The notes: generated by a model from the letters alone, not told the origin. 10,974 bases of DNA from CAVZLD01 sp964522605 (GCA_964522605.1 CAZFWV010000236.1:1-10974), one strand, 5' to 3'; shown: positions 1-6,702, numbered from the stretch's first letter. A program made the numbers and translations.

Positions 1-21
1 GAGAAGGGCTGGGGATGAGGG
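1..21. repeat. Truncated copy of a CCCTTCTCCCCC-type hairpin repeat (right arm) at the window edge
   Basis: The first 13 bases, gagaagggctggg, are identical to the last 13 of the window (10962-10974), where they form the right arm and flank of a perfect hairpin. The left arm of this copy would lie outside the window. The repeat type (pyrimidine-rich arm, short loop, purine-rich arm, then GGGCTGGGG-like tail) resembles dispersed palindromes common in planctomycete intergenic DNA; that comparison is from memory. Confidence 0.55.
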
Positions 22-74
22 GGCACGGCATTCAAGAGTCCCAAGATTCCTCGTGTATTGTGGCGCGTTGAAAG

Positions 75-115
75 CCCTTCTCCCCCGGCCCCTCTCCCCG
101 AAGCGGGGCGAGGGG
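75..115. repeat. Hairpin repeat related to the window-end repeat
   Basis: Bases 75-89 (cccttctcccccggc) are identical to 10938-10952. Immediately after, 89-100 and 104-115 form an inverted repeat with 11 of 12 positions paired around a 3-nt loop (aag). It looks like a composite of two copies of a dispersed palindromic repeat. There is no T tract, so it is not a textbook terminator. Confidence 0.6.
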
Positions 116-216
116 AGCCAGAGTTGAACGGGTCCGCTACGGACGAGCCTGACAGATTCTCAACAGGCCAGCCTCGCCCTCCCGGTCTTGTGATGCGCTG
201 CTACACGATGGCTGGA

Positions 217-298
217 CCAACACTCAAAAGCTGGGTGGCCTCCGGAGGAAGCGTGACTCCCGCTCCTGACGTCGGGAGAGTCCAGCACTCACAAGCTG
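217..298. repeat. Imperfect 17-nt direct repeat pair with a small hairpin between
   Basis: Positions 217-233 and 282-298 match at 15 of 17 bases (ccaacactcaaaagctg and ccagcactcacaagctg), with a 65-nt period. Just before the second copy, ctcccg (257-262) and cgggag (273-278) form a 6-bp stem with a 10-nt loop. Function unknown; this could be part of a dispersed element. Confidence 0.45.
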
Positions 299-564
299 CA
301 TGACCTCGAGCGACTGAAAGGGCGTGCTATCACGTCGCATCAGACTTTCGCCAATCGTTACGACCCATTCTGGCAGGCTGAAGGCGAGATTTTGTTGCGT
401 CCCAGGAGTCTGCGGTGGTTCATAACGGGCCAACGCCAGCCGACTTAGGAAAAAGAGATACGCCCCGATGCATGGGATGCGGATTGCTGGATGGGGCAAG
501 GTCGGGTCCACAGCCACACGAGGCGGATCGTCGTCGTTGTCGGCCCATCGAGATACAAAGTGCC

Positions 565-571
565 GGGAGGG
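565..571 (+). promoter_or_regulatory. Ribosome binding site that sets the porin start
   Basis: GGGAGGG, containing a GGAGG core at 566-570, lies 7 nt before the ATG at 579. It favours that start over the in-frame ATG at 468, whose extra 37 residues do not resemble a signal peptide. Confidence 0.75.
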
Positions 572-578
572 CAATTTG

Positions 579-1970
579 ATGAAGTTCGCAGGCCAGATTG
601 CCGCAGCCGTGTTTCTTGGGCTGCTAGGGGCGGTAGGAACAGATGCGGAAGAGATCTTCCAACCGCTGTCGATGGAGTCCGTTGTCCAACAGAGTCGGTA
701 CTTGTCAGCGGAGTCGTTGCAAGGGACGCCCACCATCCTGCCGGTCAGTTGTGCCGGGTGCTTGTCCGATGGTTGTGACTTGGGTTCCGCGGCGATGGGC
801 TGTGATGGTGGTCCGTTGGGATGCGATGCGTGCGGCGGCGCCGCTGCCGGGCAACCATGGAGCCTGCCTCAGCCGTGCATAACGCAACACTTGGGCTTCA
901 AGGTCGGCGGGTGGCTGCAGCAGGGCTTCACCGTCAACACGGACCATCCGGATGGCACGTTCAATGGGCCGGTCGCGACGAACGATCTGGATCGCGAATA
1001 TCAGATGAACCAGTTGTGGCTCTACATCGCACGCCCCGCGGACAATGGCGGTTCGGGTTGGGCCTGGGGTGGACACGTCGACATGCTGTACGGCACCGAC
1101 TGGCGATTCGGGATCAACCGAGGTTTGGAAGATCGCATCAACGGGTTTAACTTCCAGACCTACGGTATGGTCATTCCACAGGCCTACCTGGAAATCGCCT
1201 ACAATAAGCTGTCGGTCAAGCTCGGGCACTTTGCCGCGATTCTCGACTACGAAGTGATTCCTGCACCGTTCAATCCGCTGTATTCGCACTCGTATTCGTA
1301 TGGGTACACCGTGCCCCAGTTGGTGACCGGGTTTCTGGGAGACTACAAGCTGACGGATCAGTTCTCTGTGCAGGGCGGACTCCACCGCGGGTGGATGATG
1401 TTTGAAGACAACAACGATGACATTGACTTCATGGCGGGCGTGAAATGGAAGCGGACCGACGATCTGGCATCCATCGCCTACGCCCTCTCGACAGGCGCTC
1501 AGGACCCCGCGGGTGAGCAGGACCGATTTGTTTACAGCCTGGTGACACAGCTTCAACTGTGGGACGAACTACGTTATGTGTTGGTCCACAATCTTGGCTT
1601 CGAAAACAACGCCTTGCCAACCGGTCAGGACGCGGAGTGGTACGGCTTGAATAACTACTTCCTCTATACGATCAACCCGCGATGGAAAGGTGTTGTGCGC
1701 GCCGAATGGTTGCGGGATGACGATGGAGCGCGGATCGCAGGACCGGGAAATATTCCAGGTGTGCGTGCGTTTAGTGGCCGCGGTTTTGCCGGCAACTTCT
1801 ACGAAGTGACGGTAGGTGCGAACTGGACTCCCCATCCGAACCTGCTGGTTCGTCCTGAAATCCGATACGACTGGTTTGATGGCTTGGCCGGTCCCACCGG
1901 CTTGCCGTTCGATGACGGCACGAGCGACGATCAGCTGCTGCTCGCCGTTGACGCGGTGCTGACCTACTAG
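579..1970 (+). CDS. BBP2-type outer-membrane beta-barrel porin
   Basis: The 463-residue product is most likely a porin of the putative beta-barrel porin-2 (BBP2, OmpL-like) family that is abundant in planctomycetes, allowing small solutes through the outer membrane. Seen in the sequence: a signal peptide (MKFAGQ, a hydrophobic run, probable cleavage after TDA at residue 23). A cysteine-rich segment follows at residues 58-100 (Cys 58, 61, 66, 75, 82, 85, 100). The barrel starts at about 105 (LGFKVGGWLQQGF), with alternating aromatic and polar strands such as YSHSYSYGYTVPQ and GANWTPHPNLLVRPEIRYDW. The protein ends in an aromatic Tyr, as many outer-membrane proteins do. The barrel itself has no cysteine. 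The start at 579 is chosen from the GGAGG site and the signal peptide. The gene stands alone; a 17-bp inverted repeat follows its stop. The substrate cannot be read from the sequence. Confidence 0.85.
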   Translation: MKFAGQIAAAVFLGLLGAVGTDAEEIFQPLSMESVVQQSRYLSAESLQGTPTILPVSCAGCLSDGCDLGSAAMGCDGGPLGCDACGGAAAGQPWSLPQPCITQHLGFKVGGWLQQGFTVNTDHPDGTFNGPVATNDLDREYQMNQLWLYIARPADNGGSGWAWGGHVDMLYGTDWRFGINRGLEDRINGFNFQTYGMVIPQAYLEIAYNKLSVKLGHFAAILDYEVIPAPFNPLYSHSYSYGYTVPQLVTGFLGDYKLTDQFSVQGGLHRGWMMFEDNNDDIDFMAGVKWKRTDDLASIAYALSTGAQDPAGEQDRFVYSLVTQLQLWDELRYVLVHNLGFENNALPTGQDAEWYGLNNYFLYTINPRWKGVVRAEWLRDDDGARIAGPGNIPGVRAFSGRGFAGNFYEVTVGANWTPHPNLLVRPEIRYDWFDGLAGPTGLPFDDGTSDDQLLLAVDAVLTY

Positions 1971-2445
1971 GCGTAGTTTCAAGAGGCCCGTAGCCGAAGT
2001 CGCCAGACGATGGTGCTCGCGTGAATGTCGAGAAACCCAGACTCTGGCGAGTTCGGCCAGGAAGAGCAGCTCGGTTTGAAACCCGTTGCAGCGACCGTTG
2101 TGCCGTCAATGAAACAGGTCGAGTTGTGCAAGTTCAAAAGTACTTGCTGATTCGCCCACGTTTTGCTGACCCAAAAAGGTCGATTGCCATTCGGTCGGGC
2201 CAAAGGCAACTCGGATCATAGACACCGTTTTCCGCGAACGCCCCAATCGCGTTGTCCGACGCGTGTGTTGCGGCAGGCGACTTTCTTTCTTCGCCGGGGG
2301 CGATACACTTCGAAAAGCTGCCCGGTGAATCGGATTGGGGTCGATGTCTCCTCGCAAGACGGCCGGCCTCGGCCCGTAATCCACGTCCGTCGGGCGCAAA
2401 CCATGGAATGCCCAGGTCTGCGAGCTACCAGAAAGTGGATTGTCG
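1971..2445. other. Intergenic stretch / mgtE leader without a recognised gene
   Basis: This 475-bp gap lies between the porin stop and mgtE. It contains the 17-bp inverted repeat at 1991-2059. Short frames on both strands lack ribosome binding sites and recognisable domains. A long leader before a magnesium transporter could house a Mg2+-sensing element, but I saw no M-box-like architecture. No convincing -35/-10 pair was found. Confidence 0.4.
1991..2059. repeat. Large inverted repeat downstream of the porin
   Basis: Left arm 1991-2007 (tagccgaagtcgccaga) and right arm 2043-2059 (tctggcgagttcggcca) pair at 15 of 17 positions around a 35-nt loop. It begins 20 nt after the porin stop. There is no T tract after the right arm, so it is not a canonical intrinsic terminator, but it could stabilise the 3' end of the porin mRNA or be a dispersed REP-like palindrome. 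Confidence 0.6.
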
Positions 2446-3816
2446 ATGACCGAACCATTGCCTTCTGCGTCAGAACCGGTCGAGCAGTTGCGTGATGCCA
2501 TTGAGTCCGAGAATTCGGCGGCGGTTGACGCATGCCTTGAAGCGTTGGAGCCGGTTGAGTCGGCGCGGGCCGTATCGCGGCTGAGTGAGCGAGAACAGGT
2601 CACGCTGCTCGACATGTTGAATGCTGAGGAGGCGGCGGAACTCGTCGAAACACTTCCCGAGCCAACGGCGGCACAGCTGCTGGAAAATCTTGAGCCCTCA
2701 CGCGCGGCAGCCATCATCACGGAGTTGCCCAGCGACGAGCAGGCGGATGTCATGGGCCGCCTGCCGGAGACGGATCAGCAGGCGATTCTGGCGGCGATGG
2801 AGCCGGAAGACGCCGCCCAAGCTCGGCAGTTGATGCAGCACCCGCCCGACTCTGCCGGCGGATTGATGATCCGCGAGCTGCTGGCATACGCGAGCTCCGA
2901 TGCGGTGGATGACGTATTGCGTGACCTGCGGGCGAATGCGGAGCAGTACCAGAGATATGACGTCCAATATGCCTACGTGACAGACGAGCGAGACCGCCTG
3001 GTTGGCGTTTTGCGACTGCGCGATCTGTTGCTTGCCTCGCCCCAGCGCCGGTTGATCGACTTCATGCTACGTGATCCGCGCTCCGTTTCCGTGGATGCCA
3101 ATCTGGAGGAACTTCAGCAGTTCTTCGATCGCCATTCGCTGTTTGGTGTTCCGGTGGTCGATCACGAGGGCTGTCTCGTGGGTGTCGTTCGCCAGCAGGA
3201 TGTTGAAGAGGCCGCGGAGGAGCGATCGAGCCGCAACCTGCTCAAGTTCACCGGAATTCTGGGAGGCGAAGAGCTGCGGACGATGCCCGTGCATTTGCGC
3301 TGCGTCCGGCGGTTATCGTGGCTGACGGTGAATATCCTGTTGAATGTCGTCGCGGCGAGTATCATTGCTTGGAATCAAGATACTCTGTCGGCCGTGATTG
3401 CCCTGGCCGTCTTCTTGCCCATCATCTCGGATATGAGTGGTTGCTCGGGAAATCAGGCCGTTGCCGTCAGCATGCGCGAACTCACGCTGGGAATGGTCGA
3501 ACCAAGCGAAGTCATTCGCGTCCTGGCGAAGGAATCGATCGTGGGAGTGATCAACGGGCTTGTCCTTGGTCTGTTGCTTGGATTGGTCGCTTTTCTCTGG
3601 AAGGGAAACGCGATGTTGGGCCTGGTGGTGGGAACGGCTCTGGCACTGAACACGCTCGTCGCAGCATGTTTAGGCGGCGCCGTGCCACTCGTGTTGCGGC
3701 GGCTCAAGCAGGATCCGGCCCTCGCCTCGGGGCCGATCCTCACGACAATCACCGACATGAGCGGTTTCTTTCTGGTGTTGACGTTTGCGCGATACGCGCT
3801 GTCCTACCTGACGTGA
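2446..3816 (+). CDS. mgtE: Magnesium channel/transporter MgtE
   Basis: The 456-residue protein is an MgtE-family Mg2+ channel of the inner membrane, working as a homodimer gated by cytoplasmic Mg2+. Domains seen: an acidic helical MgtE_N region (about 30-135, repeated LP/LEP turns such as ETLPEP, ENLEPS, TELPSDE); the linker signature DSAGGLM; two CBS domains (about 140-200 and 203-262, with FGVPVVDHEGCLVGVV in the second); and five membrane helices (about 291-310, 314-335, 365-385, 389-417, 432-455). The pore-forming DMSGCSGNQ lies at about 329-337, and ITDMSGFF places Asp437 where the family has its pore Mg2+-binding Asp. Length and order are normal for the family. The ATG at 2446 is chosen; an in-frame TTG at 2440 would add two residues, and the nearby Shine-Dalgarno (agtgga, 2434-2439) is weak. 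The gene is monocistronic and convergent with the next gene. Confidence 0.93.
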   Translation: MTEPLPSASEPVEQLRDAIESENSAAVDACLEALEPVESARAVSRLSEREQVTLLDMLNAEEAAELVETLPEPTAAQLLENLEPSRAAAIITELPSDEQADVMGRLPETDQQAILAAMEPEDAAQARQLMQHPPDSAGGLMIRELLAYASSDAVDDVLRDLRANAEQYQRYDVQYAYVTDERDRLVGVLRLRDLLLASPQRRLIDFMLRDPRSVSVDANLEELQQFFDRHSLFGVPVVDHEGCLVGVVRQQDVEEAAEERSSRNLLKFTGILGGEELRTMPVHLRCVRRLSWLTVNILLNVVAASIIAWNQDTLSAVIALAVFLPIISDMSGCSGNQAVAVSMRELTLGMVEPSEVIRVLAKESIVGVINGLVLGLLLGLVAFLWKGNAMLGLVVGTALALNTLVAACLGGAVPLVLRRLKQDPALASGPILTTITDMSGFFLVLTFARYALSYLT

Positions 3817-3851
3817 TCAGCAGGAGAAGCAACCCCGGATTCGCCAGAGGG

Positions 3852-3905
3852 GACGGATCGGCACGGACAAATCCGCGGACATCCGTTGTATCCGTTCGAT
3901 CCGCG
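3852..3905. repeat. Short ATCCG repeat array between convergent genes
   Basis: ATCCG occurs at 3871, 3881, 3890 and 3899, spaced 10, 9 and 9 nt apart, with its complement CGGAT at 3854 upstream. The last copy (gatccg, 3898-3903) can pair with cggatc (3854-3859). It lies in the 166-bp gap between the stop codons of mgtE (+) and the DHH gene (-), a place where bidirectional terminators or dispersed repeats are common. No T tract was seen. Confidence 0.4.
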
Positions 3906-3982
3906 GTTCCTCTGCTCGGTCCATGGTTCCGCTCGACGTGTGCGCAACAACCAAGCCGATGACCCAGGCAATGAAGAAGCGG

Positions 3983-5077
3983 CTAGAGATTGCGAACAAT
4001 GTCGTGTTTCGCAATCAGACGTCGACCTTCGGTCGAGGAGATTCCACAGGCGGATAACCAGCGGGATTTCAATTCGTCAACGACGTCGCGTGGAATCTCG
4101 TCTCCGTTCGTCACATCGAGGATCTTGCCGCCCGCTCGATGCCGATGACCACCGCCGTAACCGCAGCCTTCCAGCGTCGTTTGCAGAAGTTGCGTCGCAT
4201 TCCCACCCTTCTTGTCCGTGCGAACCGAGACCAATAGGTTGCCTTGGATCAGAGTCCCACAGAAAACGCGATGGATCCCGCGCGAACGGGCGATCAAGTC
4301 GGCGATCTCGCCGACGATCTCCGGTCCTTCCGCCTGGGGCAGTAAGCAAAACGCAGCGTCTTCGTAGACCACGGTCCCCTGGAGGGCGAGGACAAGATCT
4401 GTGTAATAGTCAGCGGACAGCGGCGCGTTCTCGATCTCCGCAAGCAATCCGGGATTGGATCGTCGAGTCAGCCAGGTCAGCGCTGCGCGATCGACGGAGG
4501 AGTAAAACGTTTCACTTCCTCGCGTTTCCGTCTTCAGTGCGTAGAGCAAAGCCGTTGCGAGCAACTCTCCCGGCTCGACACCCTCGTTCTTCAAGTAACT
4601 CGTGGCAATACTCGCCGAGGCAGCCACTCGAGGGCGGATGTCGCGAAAAGGAATGCGCGCCTGTTCGGTGGTTACGTGGTGGTCAATCACAGCAACCGGT
4701 AGTGTTTCAGAACCAGCGAGCAAGTGGTTGGTTGCATCCAATCCAGCATCCACCAGTACCACAGCAGTGCATGGTTCCAGGGGTGCGCGATCTGTCAGTT
4801 CAAGGGGCGGCCGCAGCAACTCCATCATGTGGCGATTCTCAGCCCTCACGATGTGACCACCGCCGACCATCCGAACGGGAAGGTGCAGCTTCGCCTGGAT
4901 CAGTCGCATCACGGCCCACCCTGTACTGATCGCGTCAGGATCCGGGTTGTCGTGTGTGACAATCAGCACGCTGTGGTAACCGCTGATTACCTCCAGAAAG
5001 CGTGAGGATCGCCGCTGACGACGATGTCCTGTCGACGTAACTGCATCGCCGTTTTGTTGTGGGTTCCGCGCTGTCAC
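3983..5077 (-). CDS. DHH/DHHA1 phosphoesterase, NrnA-like (oligoribonuclease / pAp phosphatase type)
   Basis: The 364-residue cytoplasmic protein has the layout of NrnA-type DHH phosphoesterases, which degrade very short RNAs and, in several members, dephosphorylate 3'-phosphoadenosine 5'-phosphate using Mn2+. Motifs seen (numbered from the GTG at 5077): HDNPDPDA at 42-49, VLVDAG around Asp110, the name-giving VIDHH with Asp132-His133-His134, TET at 183-185 where many relatives have TDT, and the DHHA1 substrate-binding signature GYGGGHRHRAGG at about 306-317. The start is uncertain. GTG at 5077 or 5080 follows AGGA (5083-5086), whereas the upstream in-frame TTG at 5116 has no ribosome binding site. 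Either choice leaves the catalytic part intact. The gene stands alone, pointing towards mgtE. Assignment to the DHH family is firm; the exact substrate is inferred. Confidence 0.88.
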   Translation of the reverse strand: MTARNPQQNGDAVTSTGHRRQRRSSRFLEVISGYHSVLIVTHDNPDPDAISTGWAVMRLIQAKLHLPVRMVGGGHIVRAENRHMMELLRPPLELTDRAPLEPCTAVVLVDAGLDATNHLLAGSETLPVAVIDHHVTTEQARIPFRDIRPRVAASASIATSYLKNEGVEPGELLATALLYALKTETRGSETFYSSVDRAALTWLTRRSNPGLLAEIENAPLSADYYTDLVLALQGTVVYEDAAFCLLPQAEGPEIVGEIADLIARSRGIHRVFCGTLIQGNLLVSVRTDKKGGNATQLLQTTLEGCGYGGGHRHRAGGKILDVTNGDEIPRDVVDELKSRWLSACGISSTEGRRLIAKHDIVRNL

Positions 5078-5727
5078 CACGATCCTACTTCTGTTCAGAA
5101 TTGCATGCGAGGCCAACGAAAGGCCGCAGCGCTATCACGTCAAAGATGAGCTCTTGCGAAAGCGGTCGATCACTGATCCCTTCAGTATCAACTGGTCGAA
5201 AATTTCGATCAAGAGTCCCTGCGGGCCTGGGGACAGATTCGGCCAATGGTCGGGCGGTACCGTAACGCTCGGTGATCGGCCTTTGGGTGGTGTTGGCAAT
5301 GATCTGTCCGTACCGCGAAATGGCCCGGGCGTCGAAGGCAGATTGTTCAGAATTCGCGACATTCCCGTAAGTTTCACCGCCCTCTGGGCTGCCTTCTTCG
5401 ACGCCGAGAGGCACCTGACAATGGACTGTCGTCGCGAGCAAAATAACCTGCGGTGGCAAAATAGGTGCTCACCGCAGTCCTTGCTGATTAGGATGATTAG
5501 ACGCGGTTCAAATGCTGTTCCTGCAGGAAGCTAGAGACCGTTTCAAACCGTTTTTCGGGAGGGCGAAGCTCCTGCCGAGCCGAAAGTGTGGTAAACCGCG
5601 GCTCGGCGGGAGCCTTGCCCTCCCGATTTCGATTTGTGTTCGAGCTCACCACCCGATTCGAAGCCTTGCTTCGTTCGCCCCGAACGCACCTCCTGCGAAT
5701 TGTGACTCGCGGTTTCGTGACTAAGGA
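5078..5727. other. Intergenic region between the DHH and ferritin-like genes
   Basis: About 650 bp precede the DHH gene and follow the ferritin-like gene on the minus strand. It contains the 70-nt palindrome at 5556-5625. Open frames exist on both strands (for example 5085-5459 minus and 5154-5534 plus), but they begin without ribosome binding sites and show no family resemblance. The promoter of the DHH gene should lie around 5100-5250 on the minus strand; I could not pick out a convincing one. Confidence 0.45.
5556..5625. repeat. 70-nt palindromic repeat, copy A
   Basis: Left arm 5556-5582 and right arm 5599-5625 (27 nt each) are reverse complements at 24 of 27 positions, separated by a 16-nt loop. 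All three mismatches are transitions that still allow G-U pairs in RNA. Key sequence: cgggagggcgaagctcctgc then cgagccg, mirrored by cggctcggcgggagccttgc. Translated, it gives peptides such as GSAGASPSR, which I recall from many short hypothetical proteins in planctomycete annotations. This suggests a dispersed REP-like family. It lies about 100 bp beyond the stop of the ferritin-like gene. Confidence 0.8.
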
Positions 5728-6180
5728 TTACTTCGTGTATTCCTTCAGGAAGCCACGAAACTGAATCAGGTGTTCCTCTTCGTCGGCCAACAGTCGGATA
5801 CACAAATCCTGTGTCACGTAATCCTCGCCGTCGACAGCGCGGATGATAGATTTGTAGTGGCTGCAGGCAGCTTCTTCCGCCTCGATCACTCCACGAATGA
5901 CCGCGACAACATCGGTCGTGTCTTCTGGAGGCTGCTGCTGACTCCCAATGCTGACTGTTTTCGAACCCGGCACTTGGCCGCCAAGTTGTTTGATTCGCTG
6001 GCCGAGTTGCTGGGCGTGACCGATCTCTTCGGTAACATCTGCTGCGAGGGACTTCTTGATTTCTTCAGCTCGCACACCGTCAAGGTTAATACTGTTCGCC
6101 AGATAATTCATGACGGTTTCGAGTTCCATGCAGTACGCCTTCTTGAGTAATTCAATCGTCTCTGAATTCGATACGGCCAT
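5728..6180 (-). CDS. Ferritin-like di-iron protein (bacterioferritin/Dps-superfamily fold)
   Basis: The 150-residue cytoplasmic protein has a ferritin-like four-helix bundle, probably binding a di-iron centre and serving iron storage or detoxification. Seen: helix A with Glu19 and Tyr26 (ELETVMNY region), helix B with EEIGH giving Glu52 and His55, helix C with EAEEAACSHY (Glu100 or Glu103), and helix D with DEEEHL giving Glu134 and His137. This matches the Glu, ExxH, Glu, ExxH pattern of the ferroxidase site. Helices B and C are joined by a Gln/Pro-rich stretch (about 69-88). Where classical bacterioferritin has its haem-binding Met after the helix B Glu, this protein has Ile53, so haem binding is unlikely. 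Length fits the family (about 150-160). The ATG at 6180 follows a perfect AGGAGG. No bacterioferritin-associated ferredoxin gene lies nearby. The exact subfamily is uncertain. Confidence 0.85.
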   Translation of the reverse strand: MAVSNSETIELLKKAYCMELETVMNYLANSINLDGVRAEEIKKSLAADVTEEIGHAQQLGQRIKQLGGQVPGSKTVSIGSQQQPPEDTTDVVAVIRGVIEAEEAACSHYKSIIRAVDGEDYVTQDLCIRLLADEEEHLIQFRGFLKEYTK

Positions 6181-6186
6181 GGATTG

Positions 6187-6192
6187 CCTCCT
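6187..6192 (-). promoter_or_regulatory. Strong Shine-Dalgarno of the ferritin-like gene
   Basis: On the minus strand AGGAGG is followed by 6 nt (CAATCC) and the ATG at 6180. It is the best ribosome binding site in the window and fixes the start. Confidence 0.85.
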
Positions 6193-6322
6193 TCTCTGTT
6201 AGTTTGCTTCCCGGGTCGGTGATCGGCCGATGACAACACGTCTTCGCTGAACCGAGTTCACCTGTTAAGAATTGTGACGTCTTTCGATCGCTTTGTCCGC
6301 ACCCGAACCGACGACAATCAGA

Positions 6323-6336
6323 AGTGGTTTCAGAAC
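6323..6336. repeat. 14-nt direct repeat, upstream copy
   Basis: agtggtttcagaac here matches agtggtttcaaaac at 10837-10850 in 13 of 14 positions, same orientation. The pair brackets the GH127 fusion gene. It may be a fragment of a dispersed repeat or a chance match. Confidence 0.3.
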
Positions 6337-6343
6337 CAGAATT

Positions 6344-6413
6344 CTGGTGGACAAGACTTCTGCCGAGCCGGCGTTTATCGCATGTGCGGCTCCGCAGTAG
6401 CCTCGCCCACCCC
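6344..6413. repeat. 70-nt palindromic repeat, diverged copy B
   Basis: Left arm 6344-6370 matches copy A's left arm at 20 of 27 bases and right arm 6387-6413 matches copy A's right arm at 21 of 27, in the same orientation. The loop is again exactly 16 nt, although its sequence is unrelated. The arms of B still pair with each other at about 20 of 27 positions. At arm position 5 the A-T pair of copy A is T-A in copy B, a compensatory change. The two copies sit either side of the ferritin-like gene. Confidence 0.6.
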
Positions 6414-6673
6414 GCCTTAAACCACCTCGTTATCCTAGGTGTGACATCGGGATTGACAAGCGGGCAGAGCAGTTCAATCGGCGTTCTGCAGCGTCAAAAA
6501 CAGACACGTATGAACGGCGCCGACGCGAGTTTTTCGTGTCCCGCGCCAACGGGCATCAAATGCAAACTGAGGGATTCAGCAAGAACACCCTGGGTTCATG
6601 CCAAGGGTGAGGGGCTTAAGTTCGTACGACGACCGGCACGCTACTTCCCCGAGAAGTTGACTCGCTGCTTGAG

Positions 6674-6702
6674 ATGACACCCGGTGTGAAAACTCGTATG
6701 AT
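6674..6702 (+). promoter_or_regulatory. Candidate sigma70-type promoter for the GH127 fusion gene
   Basis: ATGACA (6674-6679, five of six with TTGACA) and TATGAT (6697-6702, five of six with TATAAT) are spaced by 17 nt, the optimal distance. Transcription would begin near 6709, leaving a leader of roughly 125 nt before the ATG at 6836. This is based on consensus matching only; planctomycete promoters are not well characterised. Confidence 0.4.

Larger units (their letters stand above)
1..578. other. Gene-free leader upstream of the porin
   Basis: No reading frame here has a ribosome binding site or a recognisable product. The stretch holds hairpin-repeat copies at 1-21 and 75-115 and an imperfect direct repeat at 217-233/282-298. 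A minus-strand frame is open across about 224-560 and on into the antisense of the porin, but it has no plausible start. I could not identify a convincing -35/-10 pair for the porin, although its promoter should lie in this region. Confidence 0.5.

Noticed and set aside
705..1556. 283-codon open frame on the minus strand
   Set aside because: It is fully antisense to the porin, has no ribosome binding site and shows no domain; the plus-strand porin explains the open frame.
3318..3962. 214-codon open frame on the plus strand
   Set aside because: It overlaps mgtE in another frame, has no ribosome binding site, and its low-complexity product has no family resemblance.
3886..4929. 347-codon open frame on the plus strand
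   Set aside because: It is antisense to the DHH phosphoesterase. The Arg/Ser-rich product is typical of a shadow frame in GC-rich DNA.
5085..5534. Overlapping open frames on both strands in the gap between the DHH and ferritin-like genes
   Set aside because: None has a ribosome binding site, a recognisable domain or a clear coding advantage over the other strand. A decayed gene cannot be excluded, but nothing supports one.
6453..6458. Perfect TTGACA as a -35 element
   Set aside because: No TATAAT-like hexamer occurs at 16-18 nt downstream, so the match is probably chance.
6324..6677. 117-codon plus-strand frame before the GH127 gene
   Set aside because: It runs through the palindromic repeat copy B, lacks a ribosome binding site and overlaps the candidate promoter.
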